A model generated the notes under the pieces. It did no database searches and had not been told where the DNA came from. It saw only the letters and a list, made by a program, of their open reading frames with translations. A DNA stretch of 64,000 nt. Origin: Pseudomonas cichorii. GTDB lineage: Bacteria; Pseudomonadota; Gammaproteobacteria; Pseudomonadales; Pseudomonadaceae. This document shows positions 38,387-49,652 of this stretch, piece by piece; the stretch's first letter is position 1, and each line of letters opens with the position of its first letter. Position numbers and translations under genes: made by a program. Location of the stretch: positions 3,772,001 to 3,836,000 of the forward strand of contig NZ_CP074349.1 in the NCBI RefSeq assembly GCF_018343775.1, in the 5' to 3' direction.

Positions 38387-39103
38387 TCAGGCCTTGGCGG
38401 CGACGGGGGCGCTTGAGGAGCTTTTGGTGCGCGGCTTGAGCTGCGCTGCGATCATGGCGGCGTCTGTCACACCGGTTTCGGCACGCATGCCGGCTGCCAG
38501 GAATGGCACCATAAGGCGCATGACCTGCTCGATGGACGTGTTGACGCCGAAATCGGTCTCGGCGATGGCACGCAAGGCCTTGATACCGGACATACTGAAG
38601 GCTGCAGCACCCAGCATGAAGTGCACGCGCCAGAACAGCTCGATAGGTGGAATGCGCGGGGCAGCTTCGTTGACCAGGGTCATGTAGCGGCGGAACACCT
38701 TGCCGTACATGTCTTCCAGATAGCGACGCAAGTGACCTTGGCTCTGACTGAACGCAAGCCCCAGCAGGCGCATGAAGATCGACAGGTCATTGCCGCTGCG
38801 CGGCTGAACCACCAGCGCCTGCTCGACAAGCATCTCCAGCAACTCTTCAAGCGTTGGCTTTTGCTCGGGCCTGGCCTGACGACGCTCCAGCTCGCGTTCG
38901 AGACTGATGCAGAAAGGCCCCAGAAAACGCGAGAAAACCGCCTGGATCAATGCCTTCTTGGAACCGAAGTGATAGTTCACCGCAGCCAGATTGACCGACG
39001 CCTTGCTGGTTATCAGACGCAAGGAGGTTTCGGCAAAGCCTTTTTCTGCGAACAATTGCTCGGCAGCATCAAGAATGCGTTCAACGGTTTCCGACTGGGC
39101 CAT
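38387..39103 (-). CDS. psrA: TetR-family fatty-acid-responsive regulator PsrA
   Basis: 238 residues. N-terminal TetR helix-turn-helix: ILDAAEQLFAEKGFAETSLR, then SVNLAAVNYHFGSKKALIQA. The large ligand-binding domain matches Pseudomonas PsrA, which senses long-chain fatty acids, represses itself and the fadBA operon and activates rpoS. Alanine/lysine-rich tail. A near-perfect PsrA-type operator lies directly upstream at 39118-39131, supporting autorepression. It is divergent from lexA. Confidence 0.94.
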   Translation of the reverse strand: MAQSETVERILDAAEQLFAEKGFAETSLRLITSKASVNLAAVNYHFGSKKALIQAVFSRFLGPFCISLERELERRQARPEQKPTLEELLEMLVEQALVVQPRSGNDLSIFMRLLGLAFSQSQGHLRRYLEDMYGKVFRRYMTLVNEAAPRIPPIELFWRVHFMLGAAAFSMSGIKALRAIAETDFGVNTSIEQVMRLMVPFLAAGMRAETGVTDAAMIAAQLKPRTKSSSSAPVAAKA

Positions 39104-39117
39104 GGCTCTCTGCCTAA

Positions 39118-39131
39118 CAAACGAACGTTTG
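39118..39131. promoter_or_regulatory. PsrA operator upstream of psrA
   Basis: CAAAC-GAAC-GTTTG, which fits the published PsrA consensus (G/C)AAAC(N2-4)GTTT(G/C) exactly. It begins 15 bases upstream of the psrA ATG, where bound protein would block transcription or early elongation. Confidence 0.75.
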
Positions 39132-39257
39132 AAACATACGTATCAGCCGGGCCTCTTGTCAAGCGGGCTGTTCATAGAGTGGCCGAACAGTCACTTATCC
39201 GACCTCTTGCAGACAGACTGCAACCCGACCGTCGGGCGACGAAAATGAAAAGGACGA

Positions 39258-39285
39258 TTGCCAACACGCCTTCACTGTATATAAT
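39258..39285 (+). promoter_or_regulatory. lexA promoter
   Basis: TTGCCA at 39258-39263, 16-base spacer, TATAAT at 39280-39285. The -10 box lies inside the first LexA operator. Confidence 0.75.
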
Positions 39286-39309
39286 CCCAGTCACTGTATA
39301 AAAAGACAG
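39275..39309. promoter_or_regulatory. lexA: Tandem LexA (SOS) boxes
   Basis: Two CTG-N10-CAG operators, 39275-39290 (CTGTATATAATCCCAG) and 39294-39309 (CTGTATAAAAAGACAG), three bases apart and ending ten bases before the lexA ATG. This is the expected arrangement for autoregulation. Confidence 0.92.
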
Positions 39310-39319
39310 AGCGCCTGCC

Positions 39320-39928
39320 ATGATCAAACTGACGCCACGCCAAGCCGAGATTCTGGGCTTCATCAAACGCTGCCTCGAAGACAATGGCTACCCGCCTACC
39401 CGCGCGGAAATCGCTCAGGAACTGGGCTTCAAATCCCCCAACGCGGCGGAAGAACACCTCAAGGCACTGGCCCGCAAGGGCGCCATCGAAATGACTCCGG
39501 GTGCGTCACGCGGCATCCGCATCCCCGGTTTCGAGGCAAAGCCTGACGAGAACAGCCTGCCGATCATTGGCCGCGTTGCCGCGGGTGCGCCGATCCTGGC
39601 CCAGCAGCATATCGAAGAGTCCTGCAACATCAACCCGACCTTCTTTCATCCAAGTGCCGACTACCTGCTTCGGGTCCACGGCATGAGCATGAAGGATATC
39701 GGCATACTCGATGGCGACCTCCTGGCCGTACACACCACCCGTGAGGCTCGCAACGGCCAGATCGTGGTTGCACGGATCGGCGACGAGGTCACGGTAAAAC
39801 GCTTCAAACGTGAAGGCAGCAAGGTCTGGCTCATTGCTGAAAACCCCGAGTTCGCACCTATCGAGGTCGACCTCAAGGATCAGGAGCTGGTGATCGAAGG
39901 CCTGAGTGTCGGCGTCATTCGCCGCTAA
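39320..39928 (+). CDS. lexA: SOS repressor LexA
   Basis: 202 residues. N-terminal winged helix ([20 protein letters not shown], then [20 protein letters not shown]), cleavage site Ala-Gly in [11 protein letters not shown], and catalytic Ser in [12 protein letters not shown] with Lys in [14 protein letters not shown]. It represses the SOS regulon and self-cleaves when stimulated by RecA filaments. The two operators upstream show autorepression. sulA follows ten bases after the stop and shares the promoter. Confidence 0.98.
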   Translation: MIKLTPRQAEILGFIKRCLEDNGYPPTRAEIAQELGFKSPNAAEEHLKALARKGAIEMTPGASRGIRIPGFEAKPDENSLPIIGRVAAGAPILAQQHIEESCNINPTFFHPSADYLLRVHGMSMKDIGILDGDLLAVHTTREARNGQIVVARIGDEVTVKRFKREGSKVWLIAENPEFAPIEVDLKDQELVIEGLSVGVIRR

Positions 39929-39937
39929 GGAGACGTT

Positions 39938-40408
39938 ATGCAGTTCCATCAAGCACCGCACACGCAATTACCACTGTTCGAGGCGTTCCTGGCCCAGCCA
40001 CTCGCCCCGATGATTGCCGAAGATACCGAAAAGGCCTGGGGCAACGAGCCAGAAGCCTTCAGTGAACTGACATTGCGTGGCGCAGCCGGGAGCTGCCTGA
40101 GCCTTATGGCACCTATCCTTCGGGAACTGAGCCAGGACACCAACGACCGCTGGCTGACTCTGATTGCGCCACCCCCAAGCCTTACCCAGACATGGCTGAG
40201 GGATGCAGGCCTCAACAGAGAGCGAATACTGCTATTGCAACCTCGGGGGAATCAAAGCGCACTGGAGTTGACTCGCGAAGCGCTTAGACTGGGACGCAGC
40301 CATACGGTAGTCAGCTGGATCAATCCGCTGGGTTCCGCTGCTCGTCAGCAACTGGTGAAAGCGGCGCGGATCGGGGATGCGCAGAGTTTGAATATTCGAC
40401 TGGGCTGA
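39938..40408 (+). CDS. sulA: SOS cell-division inhibitor SulA
   Basis: 156 residues. It sits in an operon with lexA, as in other pseudomonads; it binds FtsZ and halts septation during the SOS response. The matching RecA/SulA-like core includes LTLIAPPPSLTQTWLRDAGL, RILLLQPRG and TVVSWINPLG, followed by a short tail. GGAG lies seven bases before the ATG. The stop sits inside a small CTGGGC/GCCCAG hairpin at 40401-40421. Confidence 0.92.
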   Translation: MQFHQAPHTQLPLFEAFLAQPLAPMIAEDTEKAWGNEPEAFSELTLRGAAGSCLSLMAPILRELSQDTNDRWLTLIAPPPSLTQTWLRDAGLNRERILLLQPRGNQSALELTREALRLGRSHTVVSWINPLGSAARQQLVKAARIGDAQSLNIRLG

Positions 40409-40423
40409 TTGATTGCCCAGCCG

Positions 40424-40657
40424 TTAATGAAGGACCCGAGGCCCCGAGTCCTTCTCAAGCTCACCTTCAGCCAACCGTCCGGCCATCTGCACACCTACGC
40501 TCAGCATCGCCTTGGCAATCTCGACATGCTGACCTTGCATGAAAGACTTGGCATCTGCAGAGAAATCGAGGGTAACCAGCGCCCCTTCATCATCGGCGCG
40601 ACGCAACTCTATGCGGCCGTCAGGTAGTTCGACAATTTCAAGAAAAGAGGTAGGCAT
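40424..40657 (-). CDS. Conserved hypothetical small protein
   Basis: 77 residues from Met at 40657, before the conserved PTSFLEIVELPDGRIELRRA; a longer start at 40687 exists. A short beta-rich N-terminus is followed by helix MQGQHVEIAKAMLSVGVQMA. A gene of this kind lies between sulA and topA in P. aeruginosa as well. No domain or function was recognised; no signal peptide or membrane segment. Confidence 0.7.
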   Translation of the reverse strand: MPTSFLEIVELPDGRIELRRADDEGALVTLDFSADAKSFMQGQHVEIAKAMLSVGVQMAGRLAEGELEKDSGPRVLH

Positions 40658-40720
40658 CAGTACAAATACTCCGCGAAAGGCCAGCATTGTAACAGTCTGC
40701 CAGCCTGTAGATCATTGGTT

Positions 40721-41242
40721 TTAGCACTCGCTCAAGCCTTCACGAAAACGAATGGCCAGACCCTTTAGTTGTTGCCGCCAGCCTTCCAGTTCCTCACGAG
40801 TCAGCTCAAAGGCCGGTTTGTCGTCCAGATTTACCGCCACAATCATCGGCTGGGTGACATCTCCCTTGGGAGCTTTAGGAGCGCGAGGCGGTTCAAACAA
40901 GGCGTTGTAGGCCGACAGAAGCTGCGCCAGCCAGGTTTCCCTGTTGCGCGCCAACTCGACCAGTTCGGCCATTTCCGGGATTGCTACGGCGTCCAGCACT
41001 TCCTGGGTCAACAGCAGCTCGGCTCGTGGTGCATTGGCCTGAGGCAACCGGTAGAAACCGGCAATTTCATGACACAACCCCAGCAGCGCGCCATACAAAT
41101 GAAACAGGACGGATTCACGCTCGGCCTGTAACAACGCCTGGGCATTGATGGCCTGACCTTTCTCGGCCTTGCCCAGCGCTTCAAGCGCAAGCCCGGCAAA
41201 GTAGATCTTCTGATTGGTGCGGGTATAGAGCTCATAGGCCAT
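40721..41242 (-). CDS. DUF6586-like hypothetical protein
   Basis: 173 residues from ATG 41242 with GGAG nine bases upstream. Mostly helical (NQKIYFAGLALEALGKAEKG, then ALLGLCHEIAGFYRLP) with a C-terminal proline/lysine linker and LTREELEGWRQQLKGLAIRF. It is conserved in pseudomonads downstream of topA, where it lies on the same strand, 125 bases beyond the topA stop. The DUF number is from memory; no function is known to me. Confidence 0.7.
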   Translation of the reverse strand: MAYELYTRTNQKIYFAGLALEALGKAEKGQAINAQALLQAERESVLFHLYGALLGLCHEIAGFYRLPQANAPRAELLLTQEVLDAVAIPEMAELVELARNRETWLAQLLSAYNALFEPPRAPKAPKGDVTQPMIVAVNLDDKPAFELTREELEGWRQQLKGLAIRFREGLSEC

Positions 41243-41367
41243 GGCGGCATTCTCCATAACGGTCAGATAAAAAGAGCATGGCCACAAGCGCCAAAGCTCC
41301 CGGCAGGGTCAAACCCGCCTGGAGCCTCCTGGGCAAACTGTGCCCGACCTGCGCCGGGCACACTTGA

Positions 41368-43980
41368 TCAGCGCTTGTCTTCGACCTTCCAGACACCGCC
41401 ATCATAGAAAGCACGCCAGCCGGTCGGCTTGCCTTCCACTTCGGTCTGGACATATTGCTCTTTGGTCTTGCGGCTGTAACGAATTACCGCCGGACGGCCA
41501 TCGGGGTCTTTCTTCGGCGCTTCGCAGAGGAAGTGATACTTGGGATCGATTTCATCCTTGTGCGGCACGATCTCAATGACCAGCGGCGCACGGGTTTCAC
41601 GATTCTTCGGGAACTGGCTTGCGGCCAGGAACAGACCGGAAGCACCGTCGCGCAGGATGTAGGTGTCATCGACCTTGTCGCACTTGAGCTCAGGCATCTT
41701 CACCGGGTCCATCTTCGGTGGCGCAGCCTCGCCGCTCTTGAGCAGCTTGCGAGTGTTCTTGCATTCGGCATTGGTACAGCCGAAGAACTTGCCGAAACGG
41801 CCGGTCTTGAGCTGCATTTCGCTGCCACACTTATCGCACTCCAGGCTCGGACCTTCATAGCCCTTGATGCGATAGGTGCCCTCTTCGATCTCGTAACCCG
41901 AGCAGTCCGGGTTGTTGCCGCAGATATGCAGCTTGTGCTTCTCGTCCAGCAGATACGCATCCATGGCCGTGCTGCAGACCGGGCAACGGTGTTTGCCGCG
42001 CAATACGCGGGATTCGGATTCACCCTCGTCATCCTCGGCGATCTCGTCACCGGGAGTCAGGTTGACCGTCGCCTTGCAGCGCTCCTTGGGTGGCAGGCTG
42101 TAGCCCGAGCAGCCGAGGAAGACACCGGTCGACGCGGTGCGGATCTGCATCGGACGACCGCACACCTTGCACGGGATGTCGGTCATGACCGGCTGGTTGG
42201 CACGCATGCCGCTGTCAGGGGCTTCGGCCACTTCAAGCTTCTTGCGGAAGTCGCCGTAGAACTCGTCCAGCACGTTCTTCCAGTCGCGCTCGCCCTGGGC
42301 CACATCGTCGAGGTTCTCTTCCATGCCGGCCGTGAAGCCGTAGTCCATCAGGTTGGAAAAGCTCTCGGACAGACGACCGGTGACGATATCGCCCATTTTT
42401 TCCGAATAGAAACGACGATTGTGCAATGCAACGTAGCCACGATCCTGAATGGTCGAAATGATCGCCGCATAGGTCGAAGGACGACCGATGCCGCGCTTTT
42501 CCATTTCCTTGACCAGGCTGGCTTCTGAGTAGCGAGCTGGCGGCTTGGTGAAGTGCTGGCTCGGGTCCAGTGTCACCAGCTTCAGGGTTTCGCCCTGCGC
42601 CATGTCCGGCAGCACACCGTCATCGCCAGGCTTGGAGATCTGCGGCAATACACGGGTGTAACCGTCGAACTTCAGGATGCGGCCCTTGGCGCGCAGCTCG
42701 AAGTCACCGGCAGCAACGCTGACCGTGGTCGACAGGTACTGGGCCGGCGGCATCTGGCAGGCCACGAACTGGCGCCAGATCAACTCGTAAAGGCGCTCGG
42801 CATCACGCTCCATGCCCGACAGCTTGCTTGGATGGGTATTCACGTCGGACGGACGAATCGCTTCGTGAGCCTCTTGTGCGCCTTCCTTGCTGCTGTAGAC
42901 ATTCGGGGATTCCGGCAGGTACTTCTTGCCGAACTCTGTCTCGATGTAAGCGCGCGCCATGCTGACGGCATCGGCCGACAGGTTGGTGGAGTCGGTACGC
43001 ATGTAAGTGATGTAGCCCGCTTCATACAAGCGCTGGGCCATCATCATGGTTTTCTTCACACCGAAGCCCAGGCGGTTACTGGCTGCCTGCTGCAAGGTGG
43101 ACGTGATGAATGGCGCAGACGGCTTGCTGCTGGTCGGCTTGTCTTCGCGCTTGACGATGCTGTAGCTGGAGGCCTTGAGCTTCTCCAGCGCCGCCATGGC
43201 CTGTGCTTCGTTGAGCGGCTTGAAGGCCTCGCCGTTTTCCCTGGCGACTTCAAAGCGCACATTGGCGCCCTTGGCAGTACCCAGGTCGGCGTGGATTTCC
43301 CAGTACTCTTCAGGATTGAAGGCACGGATTTCGCGCTCGCGCTCCACCACCAGCTTCACGGCAACCGATTGCACACGACCGGCTGACAGGCCACGAGCGA
43401 CCTTTTGCCAGAGCAGCGGCGACACCATGTAGCCCACGACGCGGTCGAGGAAGCGACGGGCCTGCTGGGCGTTCACACGGGCGATGTCCAGCTCGCCTGG
43501 CTTTGAAAAGGCTTCCTGGATGGCTTTCTTGGTGATTTCGTTGAACACCACGCGCTTGAAGCGGCTGTCATCCCCACCGATGGCTTCGCGCAGGTGCCAG
43601 GCAATGGCTTCCCCTTCGCGGTCCAAGTCCGTTGCGAGATAGATGGTGTCGGCATCCTTGGCCAGCTTGCGCAGCTCTTCGATCACCTTTTCCTTGCCGG
43701 GAAGGATTTCGTATTTGGCCTTCCAGCCGTGTTCGGGGTCGACGCCCATACGCGACACCAACTGGCGCCGGGCCTTTTCCTTGGGGCTCAGTGCGGGCGC
43801 TTCGCTCGCAGTTGCCTTGCCACGCTTGGCGGCAGGTTCCTTGGCAGCACTAGCCGAACCGCTGGTGGGCAGGTCTCGGATATGGCCGATACTCGACTTC
43901 ACCACGTACTGGTTGCCCAAATACTTGTTGATGGTCTTGGCCTTAGCCGGGGATTCCACGATGACCAGCGATTTGCCCAT
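41368..43980 (-). CDS. topA: DNA topoisomerase I
   Basis: 870 residues, type IA enzyme that relaxes negative supercoils. N-terminal Toprim domain ([20 protein letters not shown]; acidic DxDxE in [19 protein letters not shown]). Active-site Tyr in [16 protein letters not shown], about residue 325. The C-terminal part carries three Cys4-type zinc motifs ([40 protein letters not shown]) and a basic tail. A low-complexity insert ([20 protein letters not shown]) lies in the Toprim region, as in other pseudomonads. Confidence 0.98.
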   Translation of the reverse strand: MGKSLVIVESPAKAKTINKYLGNQYVVKSSIGHIRDLPTSGSASAAKEPAAKRGKATASEAPALSPKEKARRQLVSRMGVDPEHGWKAKYEILPGKEKVIEELRKLAKDADTIYLATDLDREGEAIAWHLREAIGGDDSRFKRVVFNEITKKAIQEAFSKPGELDIARVNAQQARRFLDRVVGYMVSPLLWQKVARGLSAGRVQSVAVKLVVEREREIRAFNPEEYWEIHADLGTAKGANVRFEVARENGEAFKPLNEAQAMAALEKLKASSYSIVKREDKPTSSKPSAPFITSTLQQAASNRLGFGVKKTMMMAQRLYEAGYITYMRTDSTNLSADAVSMARAYIETEFGKKYLPESPNVYSSKEGAQEAHEAIRPSDVNTHPSKLSGMERDAERLYELIWRQFVACQMPPAQYLSTTVSVAAGDFELRAKGRILKFDGYTRVLPQISKPGDDGVLPDMAQGETLKLVTLDPSQHFTKPPARYSEASLVKEMEKRGIGRPSTYAAIISTIQDRGYVALHNRRFYSEKMGDIVTGRLSESFSNLMDYGFTAGMEENLDDVAQGERDWKNVLDEFYGDFRKKLEVAEAPDSGMRANQPVMTDIPCKVCGRPMQIRTASTGVFLGCSGYSLPPKERCKATVNLTPGDEIAEDDEGESESRVLRGKHRCPVCSTAMDAYLLDEKHKLHICGNNPDCSGYEIEEGTYRIKGYEGPSLECDKCGSEMQLKTGRFGKFFGCTNAECKNTRKLLKSGEAAPPKMDPVKMPELKCDKVDDTYILRDGASGLFLAASQFPKNRETRAPLVIEIVPHKDEIDPKYHFLCEAPKKDPDGRPAVIRYSRKTKEQYVQTEVEGKPTGWRAFYDGGVWKVEDKR

Positions 43981-44093
43981 GGATCAGAAAATTCCTGAAA
44001 ACTAGATGAAAGACAGAGTGGAGCTTATAAAGGCCACGCTATATATAGTGGCTACAAGGTGAGGTCAAGCACAGGCTGTTGTACGGCCCCGAC

Positions 44094-44330
44094 TCACGGA
44101 CGGGTAAAAAGACTCGGCTCAACCTGAACCAAAGCAAAGCGCGGCACTTGCTCGCCGTCAACCTCGACGGACTCGAGGAACATGCTCAAAGGACGTACCC
44201 ACATCCCGAAATCACCGTAAAGAGCTTGATAGAACACCACTTCTTCCTCGGTTTCGGAATGTCGCGCAACACTGAATACCCGGTACTCCGGGCCTTTGTA
44301 ATGGCGATAGAGCCCTGGCTCTAATTGCAT
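44094..44330 (-). CDS. DUF1653 domain protein
   Basis: 78 residues from Met at 44330 with GAGGG upstream; the frame extends to 44387 without family support. A single DUF1653 domain: LEPGLYRHYKGPEYRVFSVA, then EEEVVFYQALYG, then WVRPLSMFLESVEVDG. These small cytosolic beta-rich proteins have no proven activity; the LYRHYKGxxY motif is the family signature. It sits between topA and the fadA terminator, as in P. aeruginosa. Confidence 0.85.
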   Translation of the reverse strand: MQLEPGLYRHYKGPEYRVFSVARHSETEEEVVFYQALYGDFGMWVRPLSMFLESVEVDGEQVPRFALVQVEPSLFTRP

Positions 44331-44395
44331 GCTGTTGCCCTCTTGAAACATGACTGAAACAACGGGTAAAAAAATGGCTTTTTCCAAAATACAAA

Positions 44396-44417
44396 AGCCG
44401 GGGACCAGGCCCCGGCT
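44396..44417 (-). terminator. Terminator of fadBA
   Basis: AGCCGGGG/CCCCGGCT stem with a six-base loop. On the minus strand TTTTGTATTTTGG follows, so it ends the fadB-fadA transcript. Confidence 0.85.
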
Positions 44418-44461
44418 CGCATCAATTCAGGGTCCGTTGACGGCAACAGACCCTTTCAATC

Positions 44462-47807
<3,346 letters not shown>

Positions 47808-48230
47808 CAACTGATCTCCACAATAGGGAAGCTGAACAATACTCGCCGAACCTTGAGGTTCGACGAGACTACGACGTCGCCGTCGATGAACACGCCAAAT
47901 CAAGCACACCCGCCGACGTGGTAGTCAGAGTTCTGTCAGAGCCGTCTGACGACCAAACGATCAATTCATACGCCCGTTTGATTTGGGTATGCACACCATC
48001 AGGCAAAACCCGAAAATTGTCAATTCGACGAAACATCAATAAAAACGGCGTATTGGCCAGATTGCAGCCTTGCCTTCACCCAAGACCCCAAGTTTGATTT
48101 GGCCCCATTCAAAAAAGTGATAATGCAAAGCTCGAAGCAAACCCCGACGCGACTTCTTGCACCGTTGAGGCTCGCAGATGAAAAATACTCGGGAAAAACG
48201 CGACAAAACGGAGCGTAAGGTCTAAAGTCT
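47808..48230. other. Non-coding region upstream of fadB
   Basis: No credible gene; short ORFs here lack ribosome-binding sites and family resemblance. It contains a gapped inverted repeat (CAAACG at 47954-47959, CGTTTG at 47975-47980), which is probably regulatory for fadBA, and AT-richer stretches around 48030-48050 and 48110-48125. A sigma-S-like -10 element (CTAAAGT, about 48223) precedes the candidate small RNA. Confidence 0.5.
47954..47980. promoter_or_regulatory. Gapped palindrome upstream of fadB
   Basis: CAAACG and CGTTTG separated by 15 bases, about 150 bases upstream of the fadB start. The half-sites match those of the psrA operator, but the spacing is wider than the N2-4 of known PsrA sites, so this is a weak candidate. 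Confidence 0.3.
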
Positions 48231-48356
48231 GGCCAGTGCCTGCAAAGCCGCTCATCGGCGCGCAGGACTCGGCGATCTACGGCATTGCACCGTAGCGCCA
48301 CGAATTATCGGCCTGCCTGGCCAACCCCCAGCCCGATGTTGTTGTCGGGCTTTTTA
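48231..48356 (+). ncRNA. Candidate small RNA with intrinsic terminator
   Basis: About 125 bases ending in a clear terminator (AGCCCGA/TCGGGCT followed by TTTTT, 48330-48356) although no plus-strand gene lies upstream of it. A CTAAAGT box at about 48223 resembles a sigma-S -10 element. Inside, CGGCGATCTACGG...CCGTAG and GGCCTGCCTGGCC can pair locally. The 5' end is a guess. The terminator alone is solid; the RNA is inferred. Confidence 0.4.
48330..48356 (+). terminator. Orphan rho-independent terminator
   Basis: AGCCCGA/TCGGGCT stem with an eight-base loop and a five-T tail. It points along the plus strand, opposite to fadB and to the next gene, so it must belong to an unannotated transcript. 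Confidence 0.85.
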
Positions 48357-48378
48357 TTGCCCGCACATCGGATGGGCT

Positions 48379-48816
48379 TCAGGCCAGCGCCTTGAGCACC
48401 GCATCGATTTTCGGCAAGACCTGCGGCTCCCCCCTCTCGCCCCAGAACAAAGCAATCATCTGCGCATCGGCCTCGACCTTGAACACGTCCGCTGGCAACG
48501 TATTGAAATGATTTATCAGCCCCGCATCCTCACAAGGCTCGCGCCAGCGGTTGAGCCAGACGCCCGGCTCACTCTGCCAATAAGCCCAGCACGCCTTCTG
48601 CGAGCCCGAACGAGGCCGATGATATTGGGCGCAAGGGCTTGGAGGCTCCTTGGAGAGCCAGTGCGGCCATTCCTGGGGCGCAAGCTGCATGGCCATTCCC
48701 AGGCGCCGCGCCTCAAGGCGCAAAGCCATTCTGCCGCTCTGCTGACGCGAGGGACGCAGCCATACCAGCGGGCTCAACATCACACAAATGATTGACAGAA
48801 CCACCAAGGTCGTCAT
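48379..48816 (-). CDS. Membrane-anchored hypothetical protein
   Basis: 145 residues from ATG 48816 with GGGGA nine bases upstream. One N-terminal membrane segment (TTLVVLSIICVMLSPLVWLR), then a soluble part rich in Trp, Arg and Pro (EWPHWLSKEPPSP, CWAYWQSEPGVWLNRWREP) and an alpha/beta C-terminus. Topology suggests inner-membrane anchoring with a cytosolic or periplasmic domain. Similar-looking genes lie near fadB in P. aeruginosa. No family was recognised. The stop is only about 20 bases from the orphan plus-strand terminator. Confidence 0.7.
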   Translation of the reverse strand: MTTLVVLSIICVMLSPLVWLRPSRQQSGRMALRLEARRLGMAMQLAPQEWPHWLSKEPPSPCAQYHRPRSGSQKACWAYWQSEPGVWLNRWREPCEDAGLINHFNTLPADVFKVEADAQMIALFWGERGEPQVLPKIDAVLKALA

Positions 48817-49070
48817 ATTTCTTGTCCCCGCCCGATCAGGCTCTGTACGAAAAGTGGCCGCAACTGGAAATATCCGGCATCGAAATGGATGCAAATGCGC
48901 GCCGATAAAAGGAGATCACCGAAAGAGTCGCAGAGCAGACAGCACCCTTGCTTGCCAGCTTTCGCAGCACTAAAAAATCAAAATAAACAATGGTTTGCAA
49001 AAGGGCCTGCCCACAAGCGTGCGAAGAAGCCATACTCACCCTTATCGCAATCCTCTCGGAGGACCTCCTT

Positions 49071-49511
49071 ATGTCGTATCAACACATTCTGGTTGCCATT
49101 GACCTCACCGACGAGTGCGACCCAGTCATCCGTCGCGCTCGTGTATTGGCCCAGGCCAGCGATGCCACCCTGTCGATGGTGCACATCGTCGAACCCATGG
49201 CCATGGCCTTCGGGGGCGACGTTCCAATGGATCTGTCTCAGTTGCAACAGCAGCAATTCGATCAGGCCAAGGAAAAGCTGGAAAAACTGAAGGAAAAATA
49301 CCCGGAGATCAAGGCAGGCGAAAGCCATCTGGTCTACGGTCAGCCACGCCAGGAAATCCATCAACTGGCCAAGAACCAGAAGTGCGACCTGATCGTTGTC
49401 GGCAGCCATGGTCGCCACGGCCTTGCCCTGCTGCTGGGCTCCACCGCCAATGACGTCCTGCATGGCGCACCTTGCGACGTACTGGCTGTACGCCTTAACA
49501 AACCTGAGTAA
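49071..49511 (+). CDS. Universal stress protein, UspA family
   Basis: 146 residues from ATG 49071; GGAGG at 49059-49063. Starts MSYQHILVAIDLTDECDPVI, has a charged helical insert (LSQLQQQQFDQAKEKLEKLK), and ends with the ATP-binding loop VVGSHGRHGLALLLGSTAND. It is more like E. coli UspA than the Usp at 4978. Cytosolic stress protein; monocistronic, followed by a strong terminator. Confidence 0.93.
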   Translation: MSYQHILVAIDLTDECDPVIRRARVLAQASDATLSMVHIVEPMAMAFGGDVPMDLSQLQQQQFDQAKEKLEKLKEKYPEIKAGESHLVYGQPRQEIHQLAKNQKCDLIVVGSHGRHGLALLLGSTANDVLHGAPCDVLAVRLNKPE

Positions 49512-49514
49512 AGC

Positions 49515-49545
49515 GAAAAGCCCGGGCATCGCTCCCGGGCTTTTC
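49515..49545 (+). terminator. Terminator after usp
   Basis: GAAAAGCCCGGG/CCCGGGCTTTTC, a 12-base-pair stem with a seven-base loop directly after the stop; the A and T flanks make it bidirectional. Confidence 0.88.
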
Positions 49546-49569
49546 AAAACAACGTCAGTAAGCACATTT

Positions 49570-49642
49570 ATTCGCGAGAGGCCGGCACATCCAAAGAGAT
49601 GTATCGGCCTCAATGACGCCTCGCGAATGCATTCGCTCCTAC
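49570..49642. repeat. REP-like inverted elements between usp and uup
   Basis: ATTCGCGAG (about 49570) and CTCGCGAAT (about 49621) form inverted arms around a GGCCG...CGGCC middle, followed by GCATTCGCTCCTACC. This matches the style of the elements at 5533 and 36473 with more divergence. Confidence 0.65.
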
Positions 49643-49652
49643 CGATTCGGTA

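Noticed and set aside
48020..48301. 93-codon minus-strand ORF upstream of fadB
   Set aside because: Cys/Arg-rich translation, no ribosome-binding site, and it overlaps the orphan-terminator transcript.
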